Shown here piece after piece: positions 28,825 through 42,480 of a stretch of 64,000 bases of DNA; position 1 is the first letter of the stretch, and each line of letters opens with the position of its first letter. The stretch is taken from positions 744,001-808,000 of the forward strand of contig VWZL01000808.1 of the NCBI GenBank assembly GCA_013396915.1. The letters are read 5' to 3'. Origin of the DNA: Stercorarius parasiticus. Lineage: Eukaryota; Chordata; Aves; Charadriiformes; Stercorariidae. The position numbers were made by a program, and so were the translations under genes. The notes under the pieces are model-generated. The model did not search any database. It saw only the letters and a program-made list of their open reading frames with translations, and was not told the DNA's origin.

Positions 28825-30293
28825 CTCCGTTAACTGGTGATCAGTCCCAAAAGAAGCAACAAAAAATGAGCTGTCATACATCTTAATTTTTGCTAAAATA
28901 TTACATTACACAAATTATGGAGTAAATAACAAAATGAAATTAACTTCCCAATGAGTTACAAAAAATGACTGCTAAAAACCACACAGTAGTGTCAAAAAAG
29001 TTGATGAAGTCTGAGTTGAGGGATGAGGAGCTGCTGATCAGGTTAAAAAAAATTAGCTTAGTAATAAGAGACAATCTCCTTAATGGGAACTTTCCTTATG
29101 TGACCTACTGGATTTTTTTCTTCCCTCCCTCATCACAGAGAATTTATATGATAACATCTATTTTCCTGGGTCACCACAGACATCACGATATTCAAATGCT
29201 GATGATTACGTACAGCATCAGGTCATTGTGATGGTTACAGGGACTCAAAGGACCAGAATTAGAGATAAATACAAGACTTCTCCATGGTTGCTTATTATAG
29301 ATTTGTGTATAGTGGCTCTGAAAAATTTGCAACTCGCTCCTTCCTTGGAAAGATGACAGTGCAACTCTTATTAGAATTGCTCATTAAAGAAATACATCTC
29401 TTAGGAATGAAACACCAACAGAAAATGAGAAGAAACAGATGGGGAAAGATGGAAATAGATTGCCTCAACCTTTAGCCCCGTCTCAGGAATTTATCCTGCC
29501 TTTGAAAACGTTTGGTTCAGTCCTCTGACTCAGATTTTCAGAGGGTTTTTATAATCCTTCAGTAGCGCACCTGTCGGTTAATCCCTTGTTCTAATCTATC
29601 TTGGATCACCTCACAAGGGGAAGAGCTGATGGATACGCTCCCAGCCCTCTGCGGATTGGCAGGATGAATTGTTCTTTGGATACTGAGGAGGACGTGCTGG
29701 AGGTCAGGACAGCTGTGGCATGAGCTGGCAGTCGACCGAGGGACCTCTCTCCCCAGATAAAGACAAAGCAGAGCAGAGGATCTGCGATACCTCCCCTGCA
29801 TCCCTGCTTTGAGAACATATTATATGCTTCTATACACACTGCATACTTTGCCTTTTTTTTTTTTCTTCTTTCCTTGCTTTCTAAGCTTGCATTTCAGACT
29901 CTCCTTCAGCAACACGTAATAAATTTAACCTTGCAATGTTTTGCCACGACCAGGCCAAAAGCTACAAGTAAGCATAAGTGGCCAGACTCTAAAAGAAACA
30001 ACTCTCATTCCAATGTAATAAAGGTGTTAGAAATGCGGTGAACCTGTGCGCTTCTGCTGCCTAAATCACCACAGACATTCTGCACTCTCACGGGTTTTAG
30101 TCTTTTTCTTTCCCTTTCTCTCCCTGTGTTTTTAGCAGAAATGCAAACATCCATTCATAACAAAACCTAAGAGCTGCCATTATTTTTTTTTCTTCTCACA
30201 AAGGATAGATGATAACATTTCAGTGAAAGTCAAGCTAAGGTAAAATATACAGCTACACTCATGTAGAGACATAAAGAAATACCAACTGGAGAT

Positions 30294-30340
30294 TTCTCTT
30301 TTATCTTCCCCCCCCCCTTTCCTTTTTTCCCCCCTTCCTT
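30294..30340. repeat. Polypyrimidine tract with C10 run
   Basis: This is a nearly uninterrupted C/T stretch of about 47 nt that includes ten consecutive C at 30308-30317 and a second C6 block. It is low-complexity sequence. Confidence 0.9.
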
Positions 30341-33300
30341 AAGTTTAAAATAACATTTAAGTACTTGCATATGTTGCCAGAGAGCAGCTTATGTTGCCAA
30401 CATAAGTCTCTAGGAACAGAAGCCAAACCCTGTATTACTGTAAAATAACAGGAAGAAGAAGAACAAATAGGTGTGCATAGACGGTAACATCTTCAGCTCC
30501 TTCCAGATGTAGTCCACCCCATAGTTATCTCTCAACAGAGTATTGTGACAAACATTAAAATTCCTGTCTTCTCACATCCATGGGCAGAGCCTTGTTTTAA
30601 TTTTGCAGCTCATAAGGTTTGTAACACTGTATCAGACATCCCTGTTCACTTTGCAGGCTGCAAACACCAGAATTTGTGGCTAGCTTCTTAAAGACACGAT
30701 AATGAGGTGCTCTTCCATAAAACCTACTGAAGAAAGTCACTTTTTTTTTTTTGTCCTTTTTTTTTCTGGCAGTACCTCAGACATAACAAGACAGTAATTA
30801 CGGGGAAAGTGGATGTGTAAATGGTGATTCACTGCGTATAAGGTGAACATCTGACACACTAGAGCCTAAAATAACATTTTTTACCCTCTGGACTACAGAT
30901 TTATCTGTAGATTATTGTTACCACTTTTTAATTTTTTTTTTTTTTTTAACAGAGAGTAAAATTGCTTTGAAAAAGGGAAAGAGACAGAATGTAAGAAACT
31001 CCCTAAAAATCTAGGTGGCCTACAGAAAAGCCGTGATAAGGCTAGGATTTCACCCTTGCTCATGGTTTGAGTATTACTGAACAGCTCCTGAGGATCCATG
31101 GCTTGATACTCCAATACCTCCCCAACGATATGGGAGTGACGCGAGTCCTCTGTACTCCTCCTGAAGCAGTTTTGTTTATGAAAACTTCGTGCTCTTGTTA
31201 TAACAGAAAGCATTTATGACCACAGAAGAGAGTAACCCAGGGGTCCATGGGGATATAAGTCTTCACAACCTTTGTTTTCTTAGTCTGATCATCAGTTTAT
31301 AAGCATATTAGAGGTGACAGTGATCTCTTAGGAAAACATAACGCCTCTTTTCTTTTCTTCTCTGAAGTGCCTGCGGGTAGACCCTTACTTGTTTTGCACT
31401 CCTTACAAACATTCAGCATCGGTTCCTTTCTACTTCATTTTTTAAAGATTTCATCCCTCATTTGAAGCTATCGGGCTTCTAAAAGAAAGATCCCTCATGA
31501 ATGAATTTGTTGCCAGCACTCTTTAGATAGGAGCACATTAAAATCAAAGTTTTGACTCCTGGCACAGCCTCTTAACGGCAAATGGCCTTCTCGGGGCTTT
31601 AACTCGTTCAAGCTGGAACATCCACAGTGCTATGGGTGGAGATGGAGCATCAGGGAAGTGTCTGGGAAGGAAAGGCAGACCTTTTCTCTATCCAACACCC
31701 TCTTATGAAAAGCAATCTGCCCTTGGCCAAAACCTCTGGAAAGAGGTTTGCTCGCTTGTTTCTTCCCAGTTTCCTTTTTATGGGAGAAAAGGAGTGCTCT
31801 GCAGTGATGCAAACAGGAAAGGATTGCTCTCCAGAGAAGCGTGACTACTCTCTCCTAATAATAATAGAACAGGGAAGCAATCTAAGCATTTACAAGAATT
31901 TGGAGCAGAAAGCAATCCAGATTCTTAAGTCGGATACACTCATTTGATCTCTTGCAAATTTGTCCACTTCCATTTGGAGGTGAAATCCAGTTTTTCGCCA
32001 AGCGTTTCTGAAGGGAGAGCATTTGTTTGTATAGATCTGAGGCGAGAAATCCAGGCTGTATGCTCCTTCAATAACATTTTATTGGGATAGCCCAGTGCTA
32101 ACCGCACAATGCAATACTAATCAGCTAGGCCACCAGGAATGAAGTTGATCCACTTGCCTGTCTAGACACTGACTTTAGATAATGGAATGTGCATGTATAG
32201 AGTGGGAAAATCCCAACGAACCAGAAAGATGAAAGCATAGCTTTGCGGGTTTTGGGTGTACTTTACACGTCAAACACGTCACATTGCCTAATTTTAGCAC
32301 TGCAATTGCTATCAAACATTCTTGAAAATATTGACACCTGATGCAGGGTTGACTGTTTAATTACTACTCTCAGGCAGTACATCAGAATCTGGAAAGAAGG
32401 TTCTTCCTCCTTTCCCCCAAGCTAAGTGTTTTTTCATAGAAAGTATTTATTAAAACGTAAACAGTAAAATCAATTAGAGATTATATTCCCAAAACAAACA
32501 AACAAAAAGCAGCCTCAGAAAACCAGAGTATTTTAGCAGAAATGTGCCTTAAACTCACTTCCAAAGGTAAAAACAGCAAACGATTACTGAAATAGCATCT
32601 GCCACAGTATATAATGTTTCAGTAATGCCACAGCTTTCCAGTTAAAATCAATGCTAACTTCAAGAAAAGCATCCATTGCCTCAGGAAAAGAAAAGTCAAG
32701 ATTCCTACCAGAGATCCTTTCCAACTTTCTTTATTGACTTCAGGGAACCACATTCCTCACCTGCTGAGACCTTTTCTCTTAACTAGGCCAATTCTAAAAT
32801 AAAATGAACTGTTATTATCTGTACATTCCACTTCCTAGTAATTTCCACGTACCATGTCTTGCCTGTTTTTGTAATCTAATACCAAAATTGTGTCTATGTT
32901 AAGGATCAAGATTTAAGCTGAAGAGTCAAGAACTAAAACGCAGAGCTCCCCTGAGAGTTCAAGAGGGGGACCCGAACTGAAGACCAAGGCTGAGCTTTAT
33001 CTGAAACCTGATTCATATTCAGTGGCTTCTAGTGTTTGTGGAAACGGCATCTGCATGTTCTTCTGCAATAATGAAATCGCAGTTCAACTAGAAAAGGATA
33101 CAGCACCCCAAGTAATTTAGATCCTACCTTCTGAAGCCTAATTCAGATTTACAATCATCAAACAATCATTTTTAAATAAGAGGTCCTCGAAAAAGAAGAA
33201 ACAACTCTAAATATTCCTGTCACGGTTTTTTCCCTGCATCTGCAGTACCTGATTAGTCAAAACTCAAATTAACTTAACTAAAAGTTGCTGTATGTTATTT

Positions 33301-34176
33301 TCACACAGCAGCAGCAATGTCATACTATGGTGGTACGTGATGACTGCATTTTTTTTATTTACTGCTGCTTAGCTTGTTTCTCTGAAACCTCTGAATTGTA
33401 CAAGTAATCCAACCCACCACCATTTGTATGCATTTATTGAATCTGAATAAAAGAAAAAAATCAGCCTATGCTATTTTTAAATGAATTTTTTAAAAATTTG
33501 CATGTTCTCTCATAAATTTCTCCATATTTTTTCTAAATATTGAACAGCTTGTCTTTTTCTTCCTTCAAATATCATGCCCACTTCTTCCACAATGTCAACC
33601 ATAAAGCAGCTGACTATTAGTGATGAATTGCCTTAAGATTACAACAAAGCAAGCGACAAACTTTTATAATAACCCTTTCCCTCCAGCTCTTCAGGCGGTA
33701 TTAATTTGCATGTAAATTAATAAACTAAAAATGTGGAAGCGCAACTCAAGGGAGCTAAGACAATTTCATGTTATTCTAGCAAGTTCGCTTGAGGAAAACA
33801 TACTTTTTGCCCATCTTGGGCATTAAGGAGTCTTGCTTGCTTGCCTTCTGGACAGAAAATTTTGCCAAAACTCTCTTTTTCCCTATTGAAGTCACAGCAG
33901 CGTGTTTAAGAGTCACCAGAGCTGCAAAAGTGTAATCCTAGTTGTGGGCCTCGGCTCACAGGCTAAGGGCTGCACAGCAGTATTCCACTTAGCAGCACAC
34001 CAGTATCCAGTCACAGTCAAAAGCTTTGGGTATCTGTTATTTAACGCAGTATAAGTAGATTTGCAAGCCGAAATGACTGAGGAGACATCTGGTATGAAAT
34101 ATCACTGTTTAAACTAGTAGTAATAGCAAAAACAAAAACTGGGTTAGCAGTAAGTGACATCTAAGGTCTTACTCAC

Positions 34177-34207
34177 CATAAATTCCTGTTGAAATACAGG
34201 GAAATGC
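34177..34207 (-). CDS. MACROD2: MACROD2 internal microexon (macrodomain loop AFPCISTGIYG)
   Basis: This is a 31-nt coding exon read on the minus strand. It encodes AFPCISTGIYG; the last Gly codon is split, with one base here and two in the next exon. In the transcript sense the acceptor is a long pyrimidine tract made largely of TTTC repeats ending in TTTTACAG, and the donor is G|GTGAGT, so both sites are strong. The peptide is the macrodomain segment just before and including the GIYG loop that holds the ADP-ribose diphosphate and distal ribose. MACROD2 removes mono-ADP-ribose from acidic residues and hydrolyses O-acetyl-ADP-ribose. The paralogue MACROD1 has a related but different sequence here (G-V/F-G type with a following Y), so MACROD2 fits better. 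The exon starts in phase 0 and ends in phase 1, which matches the exon at 5834-5907. No start or stop codon is expected in an internal exon. Confidence 0.93.
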
Positions 34208-34490
34208 CTGTAAAACAAAAGAAAGAAAGAAAAGATAATCAGTGGGATTTCTGTTGGCCAAACTTTTTATCAAAACCAAAGGTATTTTTAAATGCCTGTT
34301 TTTCAACACCCAGAGATTACATGTTGTAGTCTTCACTGTTACGGCACTGAATTCACAGGCGTTTTCATGTCATTATATGAAGCATATTCCATATGTTTTC
34401 CTTGCTGCCATGTTAATAAAGCCACATTCTTTTTCTCATCTTGAACTATGAGCAACATTTGAACCCAGAACCATTATTAAAACTGCCTTT

Positions 34491-34530
34491 TGAGCTAAAA
34501 ATTAATGCCATGAGCTAAAAATTAATGCCA
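34491..34530. repeat. 20-bp perfect tandem duplication
   Basis: TGAGCTAAAAATTAATGCCA occurs twice in a row, at 34491-34510 and 34511-34530, with no mismatch. It lies about 285 nt upstream of the MACROD2 microexon in the transcript direction. It looks like a recent slippage duplication. Confidence 0.95.
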
Positions 34531-37142
34531 TAAGCCAGTACGGTAGAAAAAAAGAGTCATATTCTCTGGGTAGAGTGAGACAATGTTTCTTCAGTAGTAA
34601 AATAAGCTTGGCCAACTTAAACCCTGCCCTGCCCTCCCCCTGCCTCTTTGCCGTGCCCTCCTTCCCTACAACCTCCTTTTTCCTTTCAGAGCCTTTCATA
34701 TTTAACCTCAGTTCTTTCAGACATGTGGTTTGCGGTGTGACCCAACACAGCTGCATTGGTACAAGTCAAAGGCTTGCAAACTGGTGCAGGGAGAGGAACT
34801 AGAAAGCGCTGTGTGAAAAGAAAGGGGACATTTTTGGGTCAGCTTGGACACCAAAGGAAACGCGTTGTGCAACAAAAAGATGGTTATATACACTGTGCCA
34901 GCAAGAACGACAATTTACATTTCTCCTAGCTGTACATGTTGTCTAGAGATTTGCATTTCTGTGAGCCAGTCAGTTTTCCACCAGGAGAAACCAAAGCCGT
35001 ACTAGCGACGTGGTTTCATGAGAGAGACGATTTTCTTTTGCGCAGTTGATATGTGATATCACCTCTGCCTCCCATCTCTGGACTGACAGCGAACACAGCT
35101 CAAAGGTACAAGAGCACCTGGGACCAAAGTCTCAAATAACCGCCCTCAGGCTCCCTCCAGATCCCCTGGCAATGAGTCATCACACAAAAGAAAGGAATTC
35201 TTCTTTACTTAATCACACAGGAAAACATTATTCAAAGCTAATGCTTGCTTTATATTTAACCAGGGAATTAATTAGGGAATGGTGATTAAGAAAGGAGAGG
35301 TCTAATGGAAAGAATACATCCTCCCCTCCCCTCTGAAAATACTTAAGTAAAATAAAGTGGGGGAGAATTATAGTCTTATTCCTTCTCACAACCACTACAA
35401 CTTACATCCTGAAAAATACTTAGCTTTGTAGTTTGTACCCAATAAATCAATGAATCAGCTCTTTAAGGAAATGAGGAATGGAGCAGAAAAAAAACCCCAA
35501 CACACACAGTTACAGAGCTCAGGCTGAGGTGGCAACAGATGCTCCAGCAATAAGAGAGGCATAAAGGATGATTTTTGCCCAGTTTAGCAACAGATTTTAA
35601 AATTGTCCACTGTTGAAGTTTCACATATTAAGGTAATTGCTCCAAACCTGTGTTTTGTTTTCCCTTTTTTTCCACGACTCAAGTAACAGCACGTGCTTTA
35701 GATACTCTTATCGGCCACAGAGAACAAATTAGGGAGGATTCTGGTTCCTTCTCTTACTGGCCCTACTACTCCAGGCAAGGGGAAACAATCCTCCAGCACC
35801 ATAATGACTTCAGATCCCCACAGGGGTGGCAAAGCCACCCGCCTGGGGGACCACGGGTTGGGGAGGCTCTTGGTGATCTTGAAGGGATGTACAGGACCGG
35901 CCGCTGCACTACGGGACAGGCTCAGCACACACGGCTCAGATGCGTTTGCCGAGGCCACTGGAGCCCAGTGCCTGAAGGGAACCTGCAGCTCCAGGGGACT
36001 GGGCTGCTTCTGCAGCTCTGCTCAGGGAAGAGAAGGTTAGACAACGGCATTTTTGGCATTGCAGACCCTTGTCGCATTTGTTCATCTCCATTCACAGAAC
36101 ACGCTGCTCTGGGGCTGTTCAGCAAGCTTTAGGCTAGCAATCTGCGTGTCATGCGTGTTTCTTAATTCCTACTTTGAAATTACTGCGCAGACACGTCACC
36201 ATCGTTACCTTGCTTGCAGTTTCTGTCATGCACCTGAAACATATCTGTATGGAGCTACAAGAGTCTGTAAAATCCCATCAAGCTCCTTCCGAATAGCGGT
36301 CTGTGCCATAATTTAGATGAGCTCTGCCCTCTCCCTCATTCAGAGATGATCACGGCCTATAACCAGCAGATGTAATTTCGTAAAATGTGACAGTGCTTTT
36401 ATTCATTCAAGAAAGGCCCGTGCCCGAGATCACTTATCAACTGTGTTTCCCTCTTGGCTCCTAGGGAGGCAATTTAGTCTAGATGCCAGGTTGAAATTAC
36501 TGGCAGAGCAGTAATGGGGAACTCACAGCATGGATATCAACACGCTACAATATTTGGCTTATGGACAAAAGATGTTAAGGTTTCTAACCTTTTCTGTGCA
36601 TAATAATATCTTAATTATATATTTGATTTCAATAAAAAATTCAATTTCACAGTAGGAAACATTCATGCCTATTTCCACAATAAAATGTTTCTCATCTTAA
36701 TTTGTTACCGGTAACTGCTATTTATTGACTAACCTTTAATTTCTTTGCTACTGAAATAGCGTGTTTGCTTTACTCCGGGGCTAATAAGAAATGCCACCCT
36801 GACAGCACTCAAAACAGATACAACTCTGGAGTAAAACACAAGTAATAATGGCAAGAGCTTCCTACTACGCTGCTGCCATCATCTTGAGAAAGAGGCCAGA
36901 TTAAATCAATTGCGTGAATACTGTAAGGCTGAAATGCATTTAATTCCTGTAGGAGAGGATGTGGGAGCCCAGCCTCTGGTACTTTTTAATCTAATGTTTC
37001 TTTACTAAGGCTACGGCAGCAGTGCTAATTAGGATGAAATGTAATGCAGTTTCATGAGGAAAATTTACAATAGTCACCATGCGGAGGCCAAATTGGACTC
37101 TTAAGACATTTCAATAAGAGGGACCTGAGTATTTAAATACTT

Positions 37143-37250
37143 AAGGGCTTGTCTACAACAAGGAGTTCTAGTTCACACTGAGCTGCAATGTATTAACCGC
37201 TATACATTAGATGAATACAATTGCTATGTCTACGTAACCAGATGCCTCCT
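37143..37250. mobile_element. Possible old DNA-transposon (MITE/hAT-like) remnant
   Basis: The segment opens AGGGCTTGTCTACAACAAGG, followed by 'agttctagttcacactgag' and 'gtattaaccgct', with a GCTATGTCTACGTAAC block near 37220. An AGGGCTTGTCTACAC-type end is typical of non-autonomous DNA transposons abundant in turtles and crocodilians and present as old relics in birds. I do not see a clear inverted partner terminus, so the family and right end are uncertain. Confidence 0.35.
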
Positions 37251-40200
37251 ACTGCAGTCCTAATAATGGCATCCACAGAGCAAGGACTTTCTTCAAATTA
37301 AGTGCTCGGCAATCTGCACTGGCATCCCAGCATCATTTCTGCCACATCCAAGGTAAGCACTTTTCTTCCAGCACATAACACAGCAGACAAAAATAACATC
37401 AAACATAAATTGAGCTTTCTCTAATTTCACTGCATCGCCTCATGAAAGCAGACCATCTAACTAACACTCGTGTTTGAGAGCCATTCCTTTATGCAACTTC
37501 CATTACTGAATCTTCACAAAGAACTCATGGACTTTTAAAAAAAAAGTCTTTGTTTTTACTAAAATTTAAAGTAGAAGCTCCTGAGCTACCTGCCTTTATC
37601 CCCTTGACATTGCTAGGAGTTTACCTGTTCACAGCCTTTCTTCCTCACCTTCTCCCTCTTATTTCCCAGCAAGGGGGAAGTTGCCCTGGGTCTTGGCTTT
37701 GAGCACTGCACCAGCACGACTGTGTTTTCCATAGCGGCCAAGAAAATGACAGGCAGTTATTTCTCTTTGCCTGGTTTTTATGGACCAAAACCAATTAACT
37801 TGCCTTCCACTTTGAAAGACTATCCCTACAGCACCTTAGCCGCATTAAGAAATTGCGGAAGCGCTAACACCCAGACCAAAGAAAGACCCGGAGCTCCAAA
37901 AACTTAAGTGCCAAAACACTCCCCATGTCAGATACGTAGAAACTTGAATCCTTGCTTCAACGGGAGAAGACCTCTCTCCTGCCACTCAGAGGACCTGATC
38001 CAAAACTCACCTGAACTGTGCTCTGTTATAGGTTTATTATTTTTAAAGTAGGACCCAAGTTTTTGTTTTTCAGCTTCCGCCGTTTATATCAAAATATTAC
38101 AGTAAGATGAGTTTCTCTGTGCAGTAGGCATTCTTGTCTTAAAAGTAGTATACTGAGCACCTGTGCTAGATTGATTGTCTTACAGTTGGTGATTGCCTCA
38201 TGAACTGGAGTGGCAGGTGAGTGAGCAGGGAGAAAATTGCTTGTTTAAGAGCAGCCCTGACAACACTGCTCTGCTGTGATTCACAAGGGCAAATGCCAGA
38301 GGGACTTGGCTGAAGTAAAGCACAGGGTTACGAGGGAAAGCTGCCTATGCTAGAATGAGCTCTGCTGTGTAGTACAATTTGGGACTTTTCGCACCTTAAG
38401 TTCCCATGTGTGCTTTCAAAAAGTTCACTGTGATATAAATATATCTTTGTAATAACTTTGTAGAACATCACAGATTAATAACATTCTGATTTCCTTGGCA
38501 CTTTACTACCTCTATGATTTGACGTGTCCAACTTTAAAAAAAAGTTATTTACTGACTAAAGCCTATGCTTTCGGCCAGAAAAAAATCCGTGTTTAGATGG
38601 CATTATGAAGTGCTGTTATCAAAACCGTGGCACAGCGCTATGAAAGCTAAGTTTCAGCTAAACCACACAGTAAACTAAATTAAATGGTGTCAATTGTTTG
38701 AATAATGAATAATTTATTTTCACAACAAGATTTTATGATTTGAATCTAGTGGGTGGTGAAAGAGGTGTGGTGGGGAATATGGCAGTGTACATTTATCACT
38801 TGGAGCATGTGGTTGCGACACTACAATGGCGGGGAACGTACAGGACCTCGGCCAGGAAATGGGAAGATGGGAGAGAGCTCGGTGTCGTTCAACATAAGGT
38901 GTTTTTCATTTCCCTTGTTTGGCCGGCAACGTGCATTTTGTAGTCCTTGCTCCCTCTAGGTACGGCTGACATTTTGAGATGAATTACGGTTGTCAAGATG
39001 GAATACGAAATGGCAGAGAACGCATGGTCCTAGATGAACTTAAAGAAAACCTTTCAATTCTTTCAGTGGCAGAAAATGATATTTAACCATCGGTTGCACA
39101 TGCTCCAAACCCATTGCAATCATCATTTTCAACGTACAAGCAGAGGCATTCAAAACTGTAAACTCTTCAAAGCTCATCCATGCCCACAAACGTAACACCG
39201 GGTGTGCACAACAGTACTACTTAGTGCTGTGGCACACCCCCCACAGCGTTTCAGTATGGCACTAACAGCCAGTGCTCCTGTACCCACTTTATATTAAATC
39301 ATCTCCATTGCGCAGACGCTGACTCGTGGTTTGCAACCACAAATAGCACCATCTACGCCAGCAGTTCAACCGGAGGATGATCTGTAGACCTCAGGGACAG
39401 CGAGAGGGACATAAGTGCAGTAACCATCCACCCCTAAGTCCAGCATCAAGCACTGCGAGTCAGCACCAGGAGAACCAGCATATTACTGCTTCTTTCACCT
39501 TGCCATGGCCATTAGTCTGCCGTAACTTGATTTCCATGAGCCTAAACAGTCTGAACCCACTTGTGGCGCCATTTTTCAGCGTGCATCAACCAACTTCAGT
39601 ATCACTACACTGATAGTGCCATTGATCAGCCAAAGCTCCTAAAAGAATCGGGTGCCTTAGATACTTTTCAAAATAATATGCTCTATAAAACCACCTAACT
39701 CCAAAAAAGCACGTAAACCTATAAACTTCAGGGCCTATTGTGCCTCTTAAGCTGCACAAAATATTAACAGGGTACGTACATACGTTTTATGATATCAGGA
39801 ACACCAAACATTCAGAGTCAAGTTTCGCTACTGTTACTAGATTAAACTTATAAACCAAACCATTTCATAAACCACTAACTGTAATACTAGGCCGTTGCCT
39901 TTTAAAAATTCTTATGCTACTATTTGGAAGAAAAATAAAATAAAAACTTATGTTATTGCCACATCAATCTCCTGCCATAAGTTCTATATTTATCATCATT
40001 CTGAACTTTAATTTAGTGGACAACAAATTTTGCAAATAACTATAATTCAAAGAGAACTTATTCATAGAAAACTCTAATGCAATTCCCTATACTGAAAATG
40101 AAGAGAAAAAAATTAAATGGAAGACTTGAATATGAGAATGTTTAAACTCAGTTTCATTACGGACCATATTAGCGTGTTTATTAATCTGTCTTTAAATAAT

Positions 40201-41731
40201 ATAAAAGTAATTATTGCCTCAAAAACGAGCCTCTGGAACACAGCAGATCACACACAAACCTTCAGGCATTCATATGAGCTTGCTCATTCCCACACTGGCA
40301 GGTTCATGAGCTGCACCATCCGGCCGTTCAGCACGGGCAGAAACACCTGGCATGCAAGTGCCAAAACCAGTTGAGGGCAATTTTCTTGTAGAAACACAAG
40401 GGTCCGGCTATTTTACATGCCTAAAGGTTTACATGGCAGCCATCTGAAAGCTCTAAAAGGATGCTGATAGCTGACAAAATACCTGTCAAGCAACTGCAGC
40501 TGAAGTTCAGATTCAGACCCCACGTGAAACATCCTTTCTATGTTGTGGCTCAAGACTTTTCTATGCACCTTCATTTACCAAAATGCAAGTTAATATTGCA
40601 CAATCAAAGGACGCCAGGTTTAGAAAATTCTACACAGCAGTAACTAAATTTAAATAAAAATCTAACAGCTGGGTGGCAAATGATTATTGAGAGACAGAAA
40701 CTGTCCCAAAGCTACTGAAAGCTGATTAAAGGACTCCTATTTAGTAAAAAAAGATTTGCAACAAGTGCATAGAGAACTTCATCATAACTCAGACAATACA
40801 GAAATCCAAACCAACCATATGTCAGTTTTCCAGAGGATCTCCACAAGTTTCCCCTGCTGGTCACACTTAAATACTTCTCTGGATAAATATTTACCACAAA
40901 GACTGCAGCTTTTCTTTAAGTTTGTTTATTTATACAAAAGGGCAGTTACTGAAAGAGGCCACCTGAGAGGTTAAAAGGGCCAAAAGAACATCTTTAATAT
41001 TTCCTGTTAACCAAACTAAATAGATCAAGGGGCTGCGGGGGAGGTTCTTCCTTCGATGACCTGTTTGCTACAAAAGCTGCAACCTTCTCATTATCAAATT
41101 GCACGTCTCCCCTCACGCAATGAGTGGCGATTTTGTTTAATTTTTACTGAAATAATAAAAAACTTCAAGCAAAAAACATCCATTCAACAATGAGAATGCA
41201 GGGGAAAAAATATTGAAGAATCACCACCGAGATTTACAAATTATTTTTAGCAGCTGTGTATTCTAACTTTACATGAATTTAAAGTAGAATTTTGAAGACA
41301 CTGAAACCAGCTGCTACAATGAGCTATGCAAGACAGTAAATAGAGCACTGTAATACGGAACTAAATGAAGAAGATTCACTACTTGAGGCATCTCCCAAAA
41401 TTTTTATTTTAAAATTTTCAAATTTATTATCTTTCAGTAGTTTAAAATAATAGCTCAATTAACTGGACCTGGACTGAAAGTTGGTCAAATAATTTATTTG
41501 TTTTCCCCAAGTATAAACTCAGTTGTGGGGTGGGAGTTGTCTGGGGGTTTTTTCTAAACTATTTGGACATTTGTAATTAGAATGAAAAGCTTGTAGGGGA
41601 CCTACAGACTTAACAGATTGGTACACATTTTTAAAAATCATAAACCCTTTATATTTTGAAGTCCTCAGAAATGAAATCGTATATTTCAAACAGCCGCGGA
41701 ATAGCTAAGGTTGGAAAGCACCTCTAGAGAT

Positions 41732-42480
41732 TGCTTAGTCTAACCTATCTGCTCAAGGCAGGCCACCTAATGCCTGTTACCCAGGACCATGGCCACTCAG
41801 GCTGGAGTATCTCCAAGGATGGAGACTCCACAACCTCTGAGGGCAACTCGTTCTGCTGTTTGACCGACCTCAGAGTAAATAAGTGACGTCCGTTTTTTGG
41901 TTTGTACTCATTGTCTCTGGTCCATTCACTGGGCACCACTGAGAAGAGGTGCTCATCTTTACTCCCACCCATCAGGCATTGATACACGTTGACAACAACT
42001 TGCTGCTGAGCCTTTTCTTCTCCAGGCTGAACAGTCTCTCAGCATCTCCTCCTGTGAAATACAGTCCAAGTCCTTCATCATCTTTGTGGACCTTCATTGG
42101 AGTTGNTGCTTAGTCTAACCTATCTGCTCAAGGCAGGCCACCTAATGCCTGTTACCCAGGACCATGGCCACTCAGGCTGGAGTATCTCCAAGGATGGAGA
42201 CTCCACAACCTCTGAGGGCAACTCGTTCTGCTGTTTGACCGACCTCAGAGTAAATAAGTGACGTCCGTTTTTTGGTTTGTACTCATTGTCTCTGGTCCAT
42301 TCACTGGGCACCACTGAGAAGAGGTGCTCATCTTTACTCCCACCCATCAGGCATTGATACACGTTGACAACAACTTGCTGCTGAGCCTTTTCTTCTCCAG
42401 GCTGAACAGTCTCTCAGCATCTCCTCCTGTGAAATACAGTCCAAGTCCTTCATCATCTTTGTGGACCTTCATTGGAGTTG
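41732..42480. repeat. 375-nt direct duplication across a single N (42106)
   Basis: Positions 41732-42105 repeat at 42107-42480 with an exact 375-nt offset and no difference I could see by eye. The boundary is a lone N. The unit begins TGCTTAGTCTAACC and ends at GGAGTTG, inside the CR1. An exact copy with a gap character at the junction points to two contigs with unmerged overlapping ends rather than a genomic duplication. Confidence 0.9.

Larger units (their letters stand above)
5908..34176 (-). other. MACROD2: MACROD2 intron between the two visible exons (28,269 nt)
   Basis: This intron is bounded by GTGAGT at 34171-34176 and TTTAG at 5908-5912 in the transcript sense. It is phase 1 and AT-rich. 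Apart from the separately listed CpG/G-rich patch, CR1 fragment, palindrome and homopolymer tracts, I see no coding exon or RNA gene. Open frames such as minus 9597-10049, minus 14377-14739 and minus 25370-25798 do not resemble a known family, and those I checked lack a proper ATG. Very long introns are a known hallmark of MACROD2 in vertebrates. This one is moderate compared with the mammalian gene, which suits a compact avian genome. Confidence 0.88.

Noticed and set aside
35650..36132. 160-codon plus-strand frame with two overlapping minus-strand frames
   Set aside because: Several frames are open together over the same GC-richer stretch, which signals composition rather than coding. No homology is recognised.
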